This document shows positions 46,080 through 58,959 of a stretch of DNA of 64,000 nt, one piece after another. The translations under genes were made by a program, and so were the position numbers. The notes under the pieces are model-generated. The model searched no databases and had not been told where the DNA came from. It saw only the letters and a list, made by a program, of their open reading frames with translations. The stretch is from Heliocidaris tuberculata (lineage: Eukaryota > Echinodermata > Echinoidea > Camarodonta > Echinometridae), in assembly GCA_025618425.1 (NCBI GenBank), contig CM046847.1:1658134-1722133 (forward strand). Reading direction: 5' to 3'. The first letter of the stretch is position 1. Each line of letters opens with the position of its first letter.

Positions 46080-46500
46080 ACTTCTAGAAGCTTCTGTGAT
46101 GAATTAGACTTCTTCCGTGATAAGCATGTAAAGTATCAGTTCTAGAGGTCTCTGCCATGAATTAGACTTGTTCAATGGTAAGTATCGGTACTAGAAGCTT
46201 CTGCGATGAATTAGACTAGCTTGTTCCATGTTAAGTATCAGTACTAGAAGCTTCTGCGATGAATTAGGCTTGTTCCATGTCAAGTATCAGTACAAGAAGC
46301 TTCTGCGATAAATTAGACTTGTTCCATTTCAAGTATCAGTACTAGAAGCTTAATTCTGCGATGAATAAGACTTGTTCCATGTTAAGCATCAGTACTAGAA
46401 GCTTCTGCGATGAATTAGACTTGTTCCATGTTAAGTACCAGTACTAGAAGCTTCTGCGATGAATTAGACTTGTTCCATGTTAAGTACCAGTACTACAGGT
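46080..46500. repeat. 49-bp minisatellite, about eight units
   Basis: Units such as TACTAGAAGCTTCTGCGATG plus AATTAGACTTGTTCCATG plus TTAAGTACCAG repeat head to tail. The last units are nearly identical and the first two are diverged, which suggests growth at the right end. Confidence 0.88.
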
Positions 46501-46825
46501 CTTGAAAGCTTTAGTCTAGCTTCACTGTCGTTCTCAGTTAACCTACGGCACTAGTACTTAGAACGGAACATAGTCACGTGATTTGAGAAGAAATCATCCT
46601 CTCTAACGCCGCCCCGGTCATCGTGGCGTGATCGTCTTCGTGGTCATATACTTTTCTATTAATTTCATTATAATAGCAGTACTGAGTAGACGCCCATGAG
46701 CATCCCCTGGGACGAATATGTGATTAATATGAATGTTGGCATTATTATTTTATTATTGTATTATTATCATCATAATAATTAAACTTGTAGTATTAGTATC
46801 ATTAATATTATCAGTAGTAGAAGTA

Positions 46826-46924
<99 letters not shown>

Positions 46925-46975
46925 TAGTATTACATGTATTATTTTTTTCACTAGTAGTAGAAGTAGTCATTAGTG

Positions 46976-47038
<63 letters not shown>

Positions 47039-47089
47039 TAGTATTACATGTATTATTTTTTTCACTAGTAGTAGAAGTAGTCATTAGTG

Positions 47090-47150
<61 letters not shown>

Positions 47151-47188
47151 AAGTAGTAGTAGTGGTGGTGGTGGTTGTAGTAGTAGTA

Positions 47189-47398
47189 CACTCTAATAAA
47201 GGATTGGTCAAAATAACCAACGTGCTGGTGAATATGTGTCCGACCGAAAAATTGGTCAAAACCAACCAAAATTTTGGTACATTTTAAGCAATAATTTGGT
47301 AATATTGACCATCATATTGGTCAATCTTCACTAATATTTTTGGTCGGACACATATTCACCAACACATTGGTTATTTTGACCAATCCTTTTTTGGAGTG
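47189..47398. mobile_element. 210-bp TA-flanked palindromic MITE inside the GTA array
   Basis: CACTCTAATAAAGGATTGG is mirrored by CCAATCCTTTTTTGGAGTG. The arms of about 70 bp share GAATATGTGTCCGACC. TA lies on each side, and both sides are GTA array, so it inserted after the array formed. Confidence 0.85.
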
Positions 47399-47419
47399 TA
47401 GTAGTAGTAGGAGTAGTAG

Positions 47420-47477
<58 letters not shown>

Positions 47478-47483
47478 CAGTAG

Positions 47484-47760
47484 TTCGTTCGTTCATTCGT
47501 TCATTCGTTTATTTCCATTTCCATAAAAATATACAATACATAAACATAACAATAAAAACATCATGTTCTTACACAAACCTTGTAACTGCGATGAGTATAC
47601 AAGTATGACATAATGCGTTTATATAACCAAGGTAAACAAAGTGAAAATGAGAAAATAGAGAAACTTAAAAAGCTGCAAAAGCCTTGTCTAGAAGTCCTCT
47701 ACCAAAAAGCTCTTGGAATAAGTTAACGTTTTACCATAATTATTTAAAATTCAATTTCAA
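47484..47760 (-). mobile_element. Probable LINE 3'-tail fragment
   Basis: On the minus strand the segment ends in GGAAATAAACGAATGAACGA, with further GAAC repeats, the short-repeat tail of CR1/Jockey-like LINEs. Confidence 0.45.
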
Positions 47761-47980
47761 TAATTACTAGTAGTAGAAGTAGTAGTATAATAGTAGTAGA
47801 TTTACATGTATTATTATATTATTATTTTGCACTAGTAGTAGAAGTAGTCAGTAGTAGTAGTAGAAGTAGAAGTAGAAGTAGTAGTATAATAGTAGTAGAT
47901 TTACATGTATTATTATATCATTATTTTTCACTAGTAGTAGAAGTAGTCAGTAGTAGTAGTAGTAGAAGTAGTAGTAGTAA

Positions 47981-48020
<40 letters not shown>

Positions 48021-48063
48021 TTTATTATTATATCATTATTTTTCACTAGTAGTAGAAGTAGTC

Positions 48064-48098
<35 letters not shown>

Positions 48099-48670
48099 CA
48101 GCAGCAGCAGCAGCAGCAGTATTTGTAGTAGAAGTAGTAATATTGTTTTTATTATTACTATTTTCATTATTATATAACAACCTGCATGGTTATTAATTGT
48201 TTGTGTTAAAAGACATATAATGACATTCAACCCTATAATTCATAAGCCTTTATATCCAGCATTTATCAAAATTATCATTTGCTGTTATGTATATCAGCAT
48301 ATAATAAAGAGTGTATGCAGATAAATTGATACAAAGCAAATAACACCAGATTGATTGTGAATAAGCATTCTCTTTCGTTATCATAGCTAATCGACCTTAT
48401 ACCTGCTAGGGCTAATATGATTGCTCGTTTATGCATATACTTATCTTGCTTATATGTATGAAGTATACATTATTATGCGCGGTTACGCGACCGCATATAA
48501 AAGTTTGAATAAAGATGGTATTCATTATGCGACCAATCACAGATGTGCACCAAATGGGATGAAGGATTAATCTACTATTGCTTGCATTGATGATGTTACT
48601 TTTGTTAACCTGCAGAAAAAAGGACTTGAAATACACAAGTGCATTTGTATTAAGCTGTATGCACAAATTT

Positions 48671-49257
48671 AAAGGGCAATCCAACCTTGATAATAAGATG
48701 ATTTGTGTGAAAGCAGAAAAATAAGAAAAACAGGGTGGTGAAAGTTTGAAAGAAATCGGACAAGGACTAAGAAAGTTATGGATGTTTGAAAAATGAGATC
48801 ACTACATCTATGCGAATCTCAAATTGGCAATTTGGTGAGTCAATTGTGACATTTTTGTGGACAACTCTCCCATTTGTCGTACACAAAAATATCATTAATT
48901 TGCGGTTTTCTTCGAGGCACTTTTACCCTCGGGGCAGTACTCAAAATATATTGGAGATAGCATATTGTATAGGTCCTCATGAACGAAAAGATCCTACTGT
49001 GTAATGCATTTTGAAAAAAAGTGACATTTTAGTCATTTTGTGTGTTAGAGCGAATGGGGGAGTTGTCCACAGCTACATCACAGTGGCATTACCTATTCGG
49101 CCAATTTGAAACTCCCATATGCATAGTGATTACAACTTTCAAAAATTCATAACTTTCTTATTGCTTGTCCTATTTCGTTCAAACTTTCACCAATCTGCTT
49201 CTCTGATTTTTCCTCTTTCTTTCAAAGCAACTTGCTATAAAGGTTGGATTTCCCTTT
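48671..49257. mobile_element. AAAGGGCAATCCAACC foldback element, full copy
   Basis: AAAGGGCAATCCAACCTT and AAGGTTGGATTTCCCTTT form the ends, with long internal inverted similarity around TTACAACTTTCAAAAATTCA-type motifs. A (AAAT)n stretch follows at 49268-49410. Confidence 0.8.
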
Positions 49258-49419
49258 AACCCCCTCCCCCCCAAAAAAAAAATAAAATAAATAAATAAAA
49301 AATAAAAAAATTAAAAAAAAAATAAATAAATAAATAAATTTAAAAAAAAAATAAATAAATAAATAAATAAAAATAAAATAAAAAAATAAAAAATAAAAAT
49401 AAAAATGATAAAAATAAAT

Positions 49420-51837
49420 ACATATATGCATAACTCATCGTTAGTAATATTAAACCAGAAACTATGTGATTCTTGCTGGATATTAAGGTTTGTAGAATCG
49501 ATTTAATTTGTTGTAACTGTAGCAACATAACCAGAGTTAGGCTCAGAAGCAAAAGATAATCAAAAGATATAATGTCCCGAAATCGTGGCAAATAGAATTA
49601 AGACAGTAATCTATTAAAGAAAGTAGCAATTTTCACATATGAGTTCAATTGCAGTGGCGGGCTTATCATTCAAAACGCGCTTAAAGGGTGTTAATTATTA
49701 ATTTGTCAGGAAAATATCTCTCTCATGTACTCATTTTAAGTGGATCATTTTTGTTGATTTAAAGCATTGTGTTCAATAGTTATATTGATCAATTATACGC
49801 ATGGCTTTTAAACAATCGTTATCATTATATTTATGTTTGCATAACGCATATCAGATTATGATATAACGTCCTAATATTGCGTTTTCAAAATTCCTTTACC
49901 ATTACCACGGTTTGATCTATGTGGGTTGTCAGTGCTCACTACATTTCAAGGAATATGCACCTAGGACTAAGTCGATTGTGGCAAATGTAGATTAATGTCT
50001 TGTCAAACCTGAACTAATTAACATACTTTACTGGAATCATAGGGTGTATTAATACTAATAATATATTACTCTGGTTAACAGACGAAGCGTTGATTATCCA
50101 GACAATTGCCAATTTAAGTAGAAGTGTACAGGTAGCACTTTAAAATCAGTACCTGCGGCACTACTACTTAGATTGGCAACGTGGACTCGTAGAAGATGAA
50201 GACGGGTACGGAATCAGCTTCCTAGAAGAAGAGATTATAGCAGAATTCATTGTAAAAAGAAAATTAATATTACTTTCATTATAAACCTGTCGTTCTTTTT
50301 ATGAGTGTGATCTAAAAAAAAGGGGGGGCGAGGCTCGACAAGAGAATGTGCTATTATTCGACTCCTTTTATTAGCTTTCAAAGTTCAGTGACCTTTTGAT
50401 TTTCAATACTGTAATCTATAATCTACATGCGTGCAATTGTGTATTTTATAATATTCAGAACGTTCGTGGCATATACGACATACGCCTGACGACGACTGGA
50501 TTTTGAACGAATTGGAAAAGATTAGAAGATTAGAAAACAAGAGTTTAATTTCTTCCTGATTATGGTACGGAATTAATCGTGTAATTAAAACTTACTTTCT
50601 CTCTCTCTCTCTCCCTCTCTCTCTGTCTCCTTCTCTCTTTCTCTCTTTCTCTCCCTATCTATTATACTGGTCTCCCTGTCTATATTTCTCTTCCTCTTTT
50701 ATTTCCCTTAGCATAGATCTTGACGAACACGGCAATAAACAGTTTTCTTGATGGGGCTTGTTAAGGCTTTATAGTATGTCATTAATGATTGTTACTACAA
50801 TAATCATGCCTCTAATCCATCTATAAAATAAATATTTATATTTTGAATGACAGCGCCGTAAAAACCAAAAACAACAACAAAACAACAACATCTATAAAAT
50901 AATACACAAGACAATAATCTCTCGTCACAATAAAGTAAATACATCTATATAATTATATTCATCAAAAGTGTAATTATAATATACTTTTTAAACATAGTGA
51001 CTTATGTTTTCTATACTATACGTGATTCCTTTCTTTCTTTCCCGGTATAGACATTCTTGCAATATTGACTTTGCTTAACGTGATGGTTTATGGAGCAGTC
51101 TTTGATAAAATGAAAGATCGTGAACGTTCTCTGATATTTTGCTGAATAACTCATCCCCGATATTCATTTCAGCTACCAGCAACTTTACCATGACGAATAG
51201 TGTTCTGTGTCGCTAGAAGGATATGGCCTTGCTATATCATTTTACAATATTTCTTTTTCCAAACAGCGTCATATCTGCTTTTATGAAAATTTGTTTGCTT
51301 TTTTCCGGGTCTACCGTTTGGGGTTTTATAATTATCTTACCTCTCCCAGTCCCATAATTACAGTCTTATAATATCAGGGCCAAGAGCTAAATAGGACCAT
51401 AAAAAAATATCTCAGTTGAGACAACCACAATGACCGAATAAATTTTCCATTTAACCGTTACTTTTTGATATATTACCTTTATCCACTAAAAGATCATGTT
51501 GTATCAGAACTTAAGAAATAACTGTTTTGTAATAATCATGGAAACCAAGTATTTAATTATGTAATTTAAAATAGCGGCCATCAAGAAAATTTAACGAATA
51601 TAAATTTGATTCATTGTTTACACACATTAAGAGCACGGGTCTTGAACTTATCTTCAAATGATATTTAAAAAAACAAAACATATTTCTAATGTCATGTCGA
51701 AGCATAGACTTGTGAAGCTTTTTAACACAGTCACAAATACATTCCCGAAGCCAGCAGGCGTGGCCTAGCCCAAGAATCGCCGATTGTGAGATAATAGCTC
51801 CCTAGTCATTTTCCTGCACTAATCGAATCCCAAATTT
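49420..51837. other. Intergenic, no gene seen
   Basis: AT-rich sequence with CT arrays at about 50598-50660; no coding signal. Confidence 0.4.
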
Positions 51838-51978
51838 TAACCCTGGACCAAGCACTAAACCTAAATCTAAACCTTTATAACCCCAAACCCAATCGCTATA
51901 CCCTAATACCCACCCTGTATCTTTGATGATATAAAAGCCCGTGTAGCAATTGTCACCGGAGCAAATGTCGCACGACCG
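51838..51978. repeat. Decayed CCTAA array with GGAGCAAATGTCGC end
   Basis: CCTAAA/CCCAA/CCCTAA variants precede CACCGGAGCAAATGTCGC, as in the element at 14588-14776; only one end is preserved. Confidence 0.45.
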
Positions 51979-52035
51979 ATTCAGAAATGATAACAAAATT
52001 ATAGTCACAATATCCGTAATATTTTATCTCTCTCC

Positions 52036-52082
<47 letters not shown>

Positions 52083-52253
52083 TAGCAGTCTTAAACTCAG
52101 AAATATTACCGTCTAATATTTATATTTAACAAAGGACTTACTATCTTCACATTAGACTTTGTTGTTAGTTGATACTATCTTTACATTATAAACAGAAGAT
52201 ACAGAGTTGATCCTTCTGTATAGTAACCAGGTTATGTCCTGACGTAACTAATG

Positions 52254-52435
52254 TTATTATTATTATATTTTTTAAAAGTACATACATGTATAATTACAAG
52301 GAAGAACAAAAAAATACAGGAAGGTTGAAATTAATGTAATCGATCCCCCAAGTGTACTGACAAGTTGCCAGGAATGGGGCAGGCAAACTGAATCACCGAA
52401 ACCCTGAGGGTCCCCCATTCCTGGGGGATCAATGT
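52254..52435 (-). mobile_element. 5'-truncated SINE with conserved hairpin
   Basis: It shares AAACTGAATCACCGAAACCC with the body of the SINE at 34734-35131 (GAACTGAATCACTGTAACCC), and an ATT-rich tail lies at 52254-52270. The tRNA-like head is missing. Confidence 0.65.
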
Positions 52436-52439
52436 TCTC

Positions 52440-53750
52440 TTACAGTTCTGAGTCATATCTATCTATATTGTGATTGAATTAAAGAAATGACTATTTTCTA
52501 CATTATAAAGTAAAGGCCTTTAAGGGCCAAACACTTCCGTTCCCATGCAATTTCGTAAGGTTGAATCCTTTCCTAACTTTTCGTTTGTCCCTGTGTAACG
52601 CGTTCATTCATCTTATAATAATAATTTACTAAACATAATTATATTCTAAAAACTTTGGCCTCGATATACCTCCTTCTTCCCACCCAAAACCAAAGCTTTT
52701 GATGTGATTTGATTCAGGAAAATGGTGGGTTTTTAAATGGATAATGCCATGGGATACAGTGGTCCATCTTCGTCGTTCACATTAAATCAAATTAATTATT
52801 GGGGGTAACTACACTCCACACTCTCTCCAGAATAGATACCACTGATGACGGACTAGAATAGAAGGGTGTGGCATGCAGACAAAGCGAGTATACCTACAGA
52901 GTCCTTATAAAATAACCAGTGATTAAGAAGTGACTCTCAAAATTCTCACCTTTTTTTTAAATGTTGAATAGAATCTTCAGACCAGTCTCTGTTCACTCAA
53001 TCCCTCGGAGATCCTACTGGTCTTGAATTGAATCCATGATGCAGGATATCAGTACCAAGCAGGAAACGAACTAGCACACTTGACTCCTAGACCAAGAAAG
53101 GGCGTTTCCTACTCTAGAACAAACTTCGGTAGACAGTGGTAGAATGATGTCCACATCTCAGCGCTACTCCATCAAATAGCCTCCGTCCTGAGCCGTCCAA
53201 AACCATACCAACAAGAAAAGAGTTTCACATACGAACATGTGACGATATATATATACACAGATGCCATTTCCATTTATTACAACCCGGCTTCAGTCTCTGT
53301 CTATCATTTTATGCAAATTGCTATCAACCTGGTAATACTAGATGCCGTATGGTAAGTACTGTAATCCAATCATGTTTCTATACAAATGCGGGTAGGAGAT
53401 AGTATACTGGAACCTATTCTAGAAAAGAGCTGCTCTAGAATACATTATGATAATTCAACGTGTTTATATAATATTTTGTGAGAAATTTGTGTTCTAATAC
53501 TGTACCATTGTGGCAACTTAATATAAGTAATTTTCCTAATGATTTTTCTCCTCCAAATTTTTATATTGTGATAGTTTTTAAAAAGGGTGTTTGCTTATGT
53601 GATATATGCATGACTCAATTGAGCCTCAGGTTTTTAAAAACTAAGGAATACAAATTAACACAAAGGCTACACCTTTTGAGTTTCTGATAATACGCTCGAT
53701 GAAAACATACCATTAAAAATACAAGGCAAGGTTGCATTTAGCAGCCATTG
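52440..53750. other. Intergenic, nothing recognised
   Basis: No gene or delimitable repeat seen. Confidence 0.35.
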
Positions 53751-53754
53751 TTTG

Positions 53755-54580
53755 GTTTTATAGACCAATTAGCCTGTCCCGAAATAGTCACTCCATTTTA
53801 CACATGTTACATATGAGATTTGACCCCTTAAAGTTACTTAGACCATCCATGTCATTCACAAAAAGCTTGCCAGCTCGAACGAAACCGCCGGGTTTGGCCA
53901 CAGAGCCTCCAAAAAGGGCCCCAAAGTCTGGTCGATTTCAACCCATCTAACATATGCGCCAAACTTTGTCAGAAGGAAGGTGTATGACTATACATTACCA
54001 AAACACCAAAACTAACAAAATTTTCCGTCGGGATGGGTTGTCAGACCACCCCTAAAAATTGGGGCAAATTTTTCCCCTCAAGGCCCATGGACCACATTTT
54101 GTCAGAAGGAAGAGGTATGGGCGTACATTACAAAAATATAAAAACTGACAAAAAATTTTCATCGGGAATGGGGTGTAACACCCCCTGAAAAACACCAAAA
54201 TGCCCCTAAACCAAGGTTTGCATGCCCAAAATGCTCTAGTGGTACAGAAAACCCATTTTAGGCATTACAACCTTAATAACTCCAAAGTATCTCTTTCAAT
54301 TCAGGTAAAAATTACAAAGTACAATCTTGAGTATTGTAAATTTCTTAGGGTGCAATTTGGTGTCAAATGATCATTTAAATAATAAGTTATTAAATAAAAA
54401 CTGTATTGCTTTCTCAAAAGTAGTCAAATGATATTGTCAGGATTATGTAAACACACCCATTGTCCATCGGCACCTGTTTGATAAGACATAATAGAGGGGC
54501 TTGTTAAGTATTTGGGCTATGTGGCTGCCACGCTGAAATCTACCATTAATGTGTTAATTATATAAATGCATTGCAAGCTC
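53755..54580. mobile_element. Long repeat, copy 2, inverted relative to 18126-18900
   Basis: The sequence around ATATGCGCCAAACTTTGTC and GGATTATGTAAAC/ACAATATCA is the reverse complement of copy 1 over most of its length. After about 54530 the similarity switches to direct orientation (ATGTGTTAATTATATAAATG). Confidence 0.65.
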
Positions 54581-54589
54581 TCTGTTATC

Positions 54590-56470
54590 TATATTATGAA
54601 TATAGATCTTGATTTGAAATGGTTCATTATGAGGGGAATATAGAGGGAGATTGGAAAGAGATATGAAGAAAAAATACAAAGAGAGAGAGACTGAGAAACA
54701 CGTAGTACATGTATCATTAATTTCAACACAAAATTTAAAAAGTGCATGTAGATAAGATACATGTATATAAACATCATATATACTACATTGCTTTATCACG
54801 TTCAATAAAATCAAATAACGTTATCTCTTATCACCCATAATTTAAATTTTAAAAATTAAAAAATTATTTTCTCGTAATTTTGACTGATTATACATGCAGG
54901 AATGGATACTAAACATCCTGATCATTCTGTTCTCGTAATTTAGTATTGAAACTCTACCCCTTGCTCAGTCAAGATGTGTCAAGGTTTTCGACGACATTTT
55001 CACCATCATGATCATTATACATGCATCTAAGTTCCATAAAGACTCGTAATGCTTCAGTCTTCTTATAGATCATTTTCAATCCATTACTATAAAATGTACA
55101 AGGAACAAGCTGTTTTAAGCATTCCGTAAAAAGAAGAATACCAGGAATGCCAAATGGAGAGTAATTTATTTTGTAAATGTATCTTTGAAATATATTATAA
55201 AAGGGAGAGTGAGTACAGTTAATAGACCATTCGTTTTCATTTTGATGACTTGTAACTGGAATTTGACATGCGTACGTATTATACAATTTAAAAAAAAATC
55301 ACTCCCACTTAATGAATGGTAATCGGTTTGTGACTCCCCTTTTCATTAAGTCATTGACATAAATATATCATATGAACATCAATGTGGAATAACGAATTGT
55401 ATGTGTAAAACATACCGTGTCAGATCATATTTTAATAAGTACAGTTTAGTGGCGTAGCCAGGATTTTTAATTGAGATGGGGCAAAACCAGCAAACTGCAT
55501 GTTTTCATATTTTTTATCGGACTGTAGGGTAGGATTAGCTTTGAGTGTTATTAACCTGATAACCCATACCAGTCTATTTTTCTTGAACAAGAGGTGCAGT
55601 CTGTTTGCTTTCATCCCCTTACCCACAGGCGTAGCTACTGGGTCACGTACCCCCCCCCCCCCACCTTCCCCACTCCCCACTGAATGGCAAAAAAAAAAAA
55701 AAAGATAGAAAGAGAGAGAAATAAATGTGAAAGAAAGATAATAACTTCCATCCCACAGCCTCCCCTAATTGGTGAACTTAATTCACATTTCATCTCCACC
55801 CCACATCCACTCCACATCCACGTCATGGGGGGGGGCCCATGACGCCAATGCCCCCAAAAGCTTAATACATGCTACGCCGTTGCCCTTTGTATAGTCAATC
55901 CCATATATAGAGCTATTTGTCTTGTATTTCACAAGGTTACCATTTTTCCTTGATACTATCCATTGTCGGTGGCAAAAAAAAAAAAAAAATTTAGTAGGGT
56001 TAGATGAGAATGAACTCTGTGTAAAAGGGGGAAATGTAACCCGAAAACAAAGGGATAATTTAACAAAAATGAAAACATAATAAATGTGATTGTCAGATTT
56101 CCAAACAGTAAAAGTAATATTGTTTTAAATTCTTTACCGACATGCCTTACCGATCTCCGCTGTTTTGAAAAAGAAAATAATAATAACCCATTTGTGCCAT
56201 TGCAGATCCGGATAAAACTGGCAGGATTCAATATGAACATGATGTAAGGGAAAGTAGGGACACGATTTTGATCTCGTGTAATATATATTCAATTAGAAAT
56301 TACATAAAATATCAAAGTGCATCATTACAAATTTGCAGGGGATGGGGGGGGGGTGAAGTGCATATTCACCAGATTTTCCTAAAACAAGTGTCCCTCTAGC
56401 AAAGTAAACTATCTCTCCTTGTGATGGTAAAATTGCCTACTTCCCTGTGATGAACAATTATCATGATGAT
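54590..56470. other. Intergenic with hAT-like and mariner-like fragments
   Basis: TAGTGGCGTAGCCAGGAT at about 55450 and CAGGCGTAGCTACTGG at about 55627 (mirrored by GCTACGCCGTTG near 55872) are hAT-like termini with C tracts between. A decayed relative of the 41467 element is at 56040-56240. No gene seen. Confidence 0.45.
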
Positions 56471-56486
56471 AATAACATCGATAATG

Positions 56487-56528
<42 letters not shown>

Positions 56529-56552
56529 GTAATAACAATAATAATAATAATG

Positions 56553-56890
56553 ATGACGATGATTATGCACAAAGATTGAGACAGTTGAATATCCCTACCT
56601 TAGCTACAGGAGGACTCGAGGCGATATGATTGAAACGTACAAGATTTTTAACAAATATGATTCTGATGTAACGCCAAATTTTGTATTACAATAATTCCTA
56701 GGACCAAAACTCAGCGATACAAAAAAAAAAAAAAATTATATACGAATACGTAAACCATGGAATAATCTTCACAACGACACCATTACTGCCCCGAGTGTGC
56801 AAAGTTTTGCAGTAGCTTTGGATAGATGCTGGAAGAATGAGCCCATTAAGTACGATTATGAATCGCCTGCACCGGGAAATGATCCAGCCA
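56553..56890 (+). pseudogene. LINE C-terminal coding relic
   Basis: Motifs YAQRLRQLNIPTLA, GDMIETYKIFNKYD, IYERIRKPWNNLHND and SVQSFAVALDRCWKNEPIKY occur in order across frameshifts and stops. This is the C-terminal region of L2/CR1-like RT proteins. An (AAT)n array (about 56480-56540) abuts its 5' side. Confidence 0.8.
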
Positions 56891-56981
56891 TCTTGTAAAG
56901 GAAGAAGAACTTGGAGCTGAATACAGAGGCGTAGTGCCTGCGTTCAGTATCTTCCCTAGGTATCCCTAGGTATAGGTATGG

Positions 56982-57030
<49 letters not shown>

Positions 57031-57241
57031 AATAAAAATAATAACAATAAAAATGATAATGATAATAATAATAATAATAATAACGGTTTCTTATAGATCT
57101 CTTTACCAGAAACAACTGACCAAAGCGCTTACATTATTATAATGATATTGTATTTTCCTCTGCAATAGGTGATCTTTATAACATGCTCCTCCCCCCCCCC
57201 CCCCCCCTTGATGATAATGGAAAGAGCCTGAGTTATTTCAG

Positions 57242-57380
57242 GGGGGCGTTTCATGAAAGGACTTGTCAGATATTTTATCCGACAAATTTGCTCTCAGCCA
57301 ATCAGATGCAAGGATTTCAGTAGCTTATAACAGTTGTCGGATAAAATATCCGACAACTTCCTTTCATGAAACGCTCCCCA
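57242..57380. mobile_element. Compact palindromic MITE, about 139 bp
   Basis: GGGGGCGTTTCATGAAAGGA is mirrored by TTTCATGAAACGCTCCCC, and the inner GATATTTTATCCGACAA by TTGTCGGATAAAATATC. The arms make up most of the element. Confidence 0.8.
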
Positions 57381-58082
57381 GGTGATATTTTTATATATCC
57401 CAAAAGATGTTGTGTGCTTTGTTTCTAAAGGGAAATTCAGTCTTGAAGAAAAAGACAAACAGTTCTACGTTCCTGGCCATTGCAGGTATCCTGTCAATTT
57501 AGAAAATGCCCCTCTCATCATCCCCCACCATCGAGTGTTTATTAATCCTTCACACATTGGAACACTCTCATATTAGGAAAAGGCATATAAGGGCTCAGTT
57601 TCTCTGGGGAACGTCTTTTGCACGGATATCAATTTTCCAGTTTCTAAATTTTGTTAGCGAGCAAAAATTTTTGACACTTTATTATATTGAGAAGGGAAAT
57701 TTATCATAAAAATACATGTAGACCTATAGAAGATAAGGCATATTAAAGAACTTTTTAAAAAACAGCACCTCACAGCCCGAACATTAGGTGGCGGTACCCG
57801 GAATATTGGTCATTTCAAAATTCTCGCGATAGACTGCGATAGGAAACTATTCAGCCAGATATTAAAAAAAACAAAAACAAAGAATACGCATCATCTAGCA
57901 TGTTTAGCTCACAAAGTTTGTCAATGAAACAAAAGAGGGAGGTCTGTGAAAAATCATTTTCTTTCTTCCTCTTTTATATTCTTTTTGGCATGAAATAATT
58001 TATTCAGTAAATATTCAAAACGATTAAAGTCTATGACCCGTATTCTTAAGTGGCCCAGGTGAAGCCTGGCTTGACTTAGGCC

Positions 58083-58551
58083 CACTACCGTACCCAGGGG
58101 GGCAGACTGCCCCCCCCCCCTTGACAACTTTAAACAGGAAAAAAAATCCCCCCCCCTTTTAAATTTTTTTTTAAAAATTTGTTTATCAGAGAAATCTGAA
58201 CCCCATAAGATGTGATACCACTGAGCAACTTTGGCTTTTGGAGCGCTGGTTTGGGGTTTTTGTCCCCCCCCCCCCCCCCCCCCCCGAACTTTTGGAGGGC
58301 TGGCGAGATGAAAAAAATACAGATCGACCTTTTGGAACGTCCACCTTTTTTTTTTTTTTTTTTTTTTTTTTGGCTTGCTTGCTTGTCAGAGAATTATGGA
58401 GGGAAACATCTAATAACCCCCCCCCCCCCCCCCCCCACTGAAAGAGTTTTGGAGGGCTGGCGAGAAGAAATATATACGGGTCTCCCTCCAAGCAGAATTT
58501 GGCAGTTGACAAAATTTGCCCCCCTTGTAAAAAATCCTGGGTACGCCACTG
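58083..58551. mobile_element. hAT-like element nested in copy 3
   Basis: The ends CACTACCGTACCCAGG / CCTGGGTACGCCACTG are flanked by the 8-bp duplication CTTAGGCC (58075-58082, 58552-58559) taken from the host element. Several C tracts and a T tract lie inside. Confidence 0.88.
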
Positions 58552-58724
58552 CTTAGGCCATTGCTTTATGAAAGGTCATATGTCAACCCCTAAGTCCCGT
58601 ATAAATTACTATATATTTATGTAACAAAATAAAGAAACAAAATTATTTCCTGGCATGAAATTAGCTACAGAAATCAGTTCTATCATGAGGTGTTTGTATT
58701 GGCATTTAGTCCCAGAACTATAAT

Positions 58725-58830
58725 AATGATAATAATAATATGCCTTATTTACCCAGGGTAGCCTCATCAGTATATACTGTTCTCCCTGAAGGCCCTGCAA
58801 TCATATTACTATCCTGACTTTAGCCGACAT
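58725..58830 (-). mobile_element. SINE tail fragment nested in copy 3
   Basis: TTTACCCAGGG, TGTTCTCCCTGA and GGCCCTGCAAT match the 3' part of the SINE at 8281-8690, with an AATAAT tail on the left. It splits AGAACTAT from GGTGATGTTG. Confidence 0.65.
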
Positions 58831-58959
58831 GGTGATGTTGTAGGATTAAAAGAGAGTGACATTTGGCTCTCCATAATTCGGTGGCCTAAATCTACACTCT
58901 TGGGCGGGGGCTTAAAGTTAGGCGCCTTTCGAGAATACGGGTCTATGTAAGGAGTATCA

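Larger units (their letters stand above)
46810..48165. repeat. Large GTA (TAC) trinucleotide array with higher-order units
   Basis: Blocks of (GTA)n at about 46812-46922, 46974-47040, 47086-47186, 47399-47483 and 47950-48160 are separated by copies of a segment containing ATTACATGTATTATTTTTT and CACTAGTAGTAGAAGTAGTC. Predicted poly-Val/Leu/Tyr ORFs are artefacts. Confidence 0.88.
58035..58943. mobile_element. GGCCCGTATTCTCG-family element, copy 3, invaded twice
   Basis: The ends GACCCGTATTCTTAAG / TTTCGAGAATACGGGTC are flanked by TAT on both sides. The hAT-like element at 58083-58551 and a SINE piece at about 58725-58830 interrupt sequence that is continuous in copies 1 and 2. Confidence 0.85.

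Noticed and set aside
46733..48230. Poly-Val, poly-Leu, poly-Tyr and poly-Thr ORFs
   Set aside because: Artefacts of the GTA microsatellite.
57382..57576. 64-codon ORF with balanced composition
   Set aside because: No recognised domain, starts at the edge of a MITE and no splice sites frame it; insufficient evidence.
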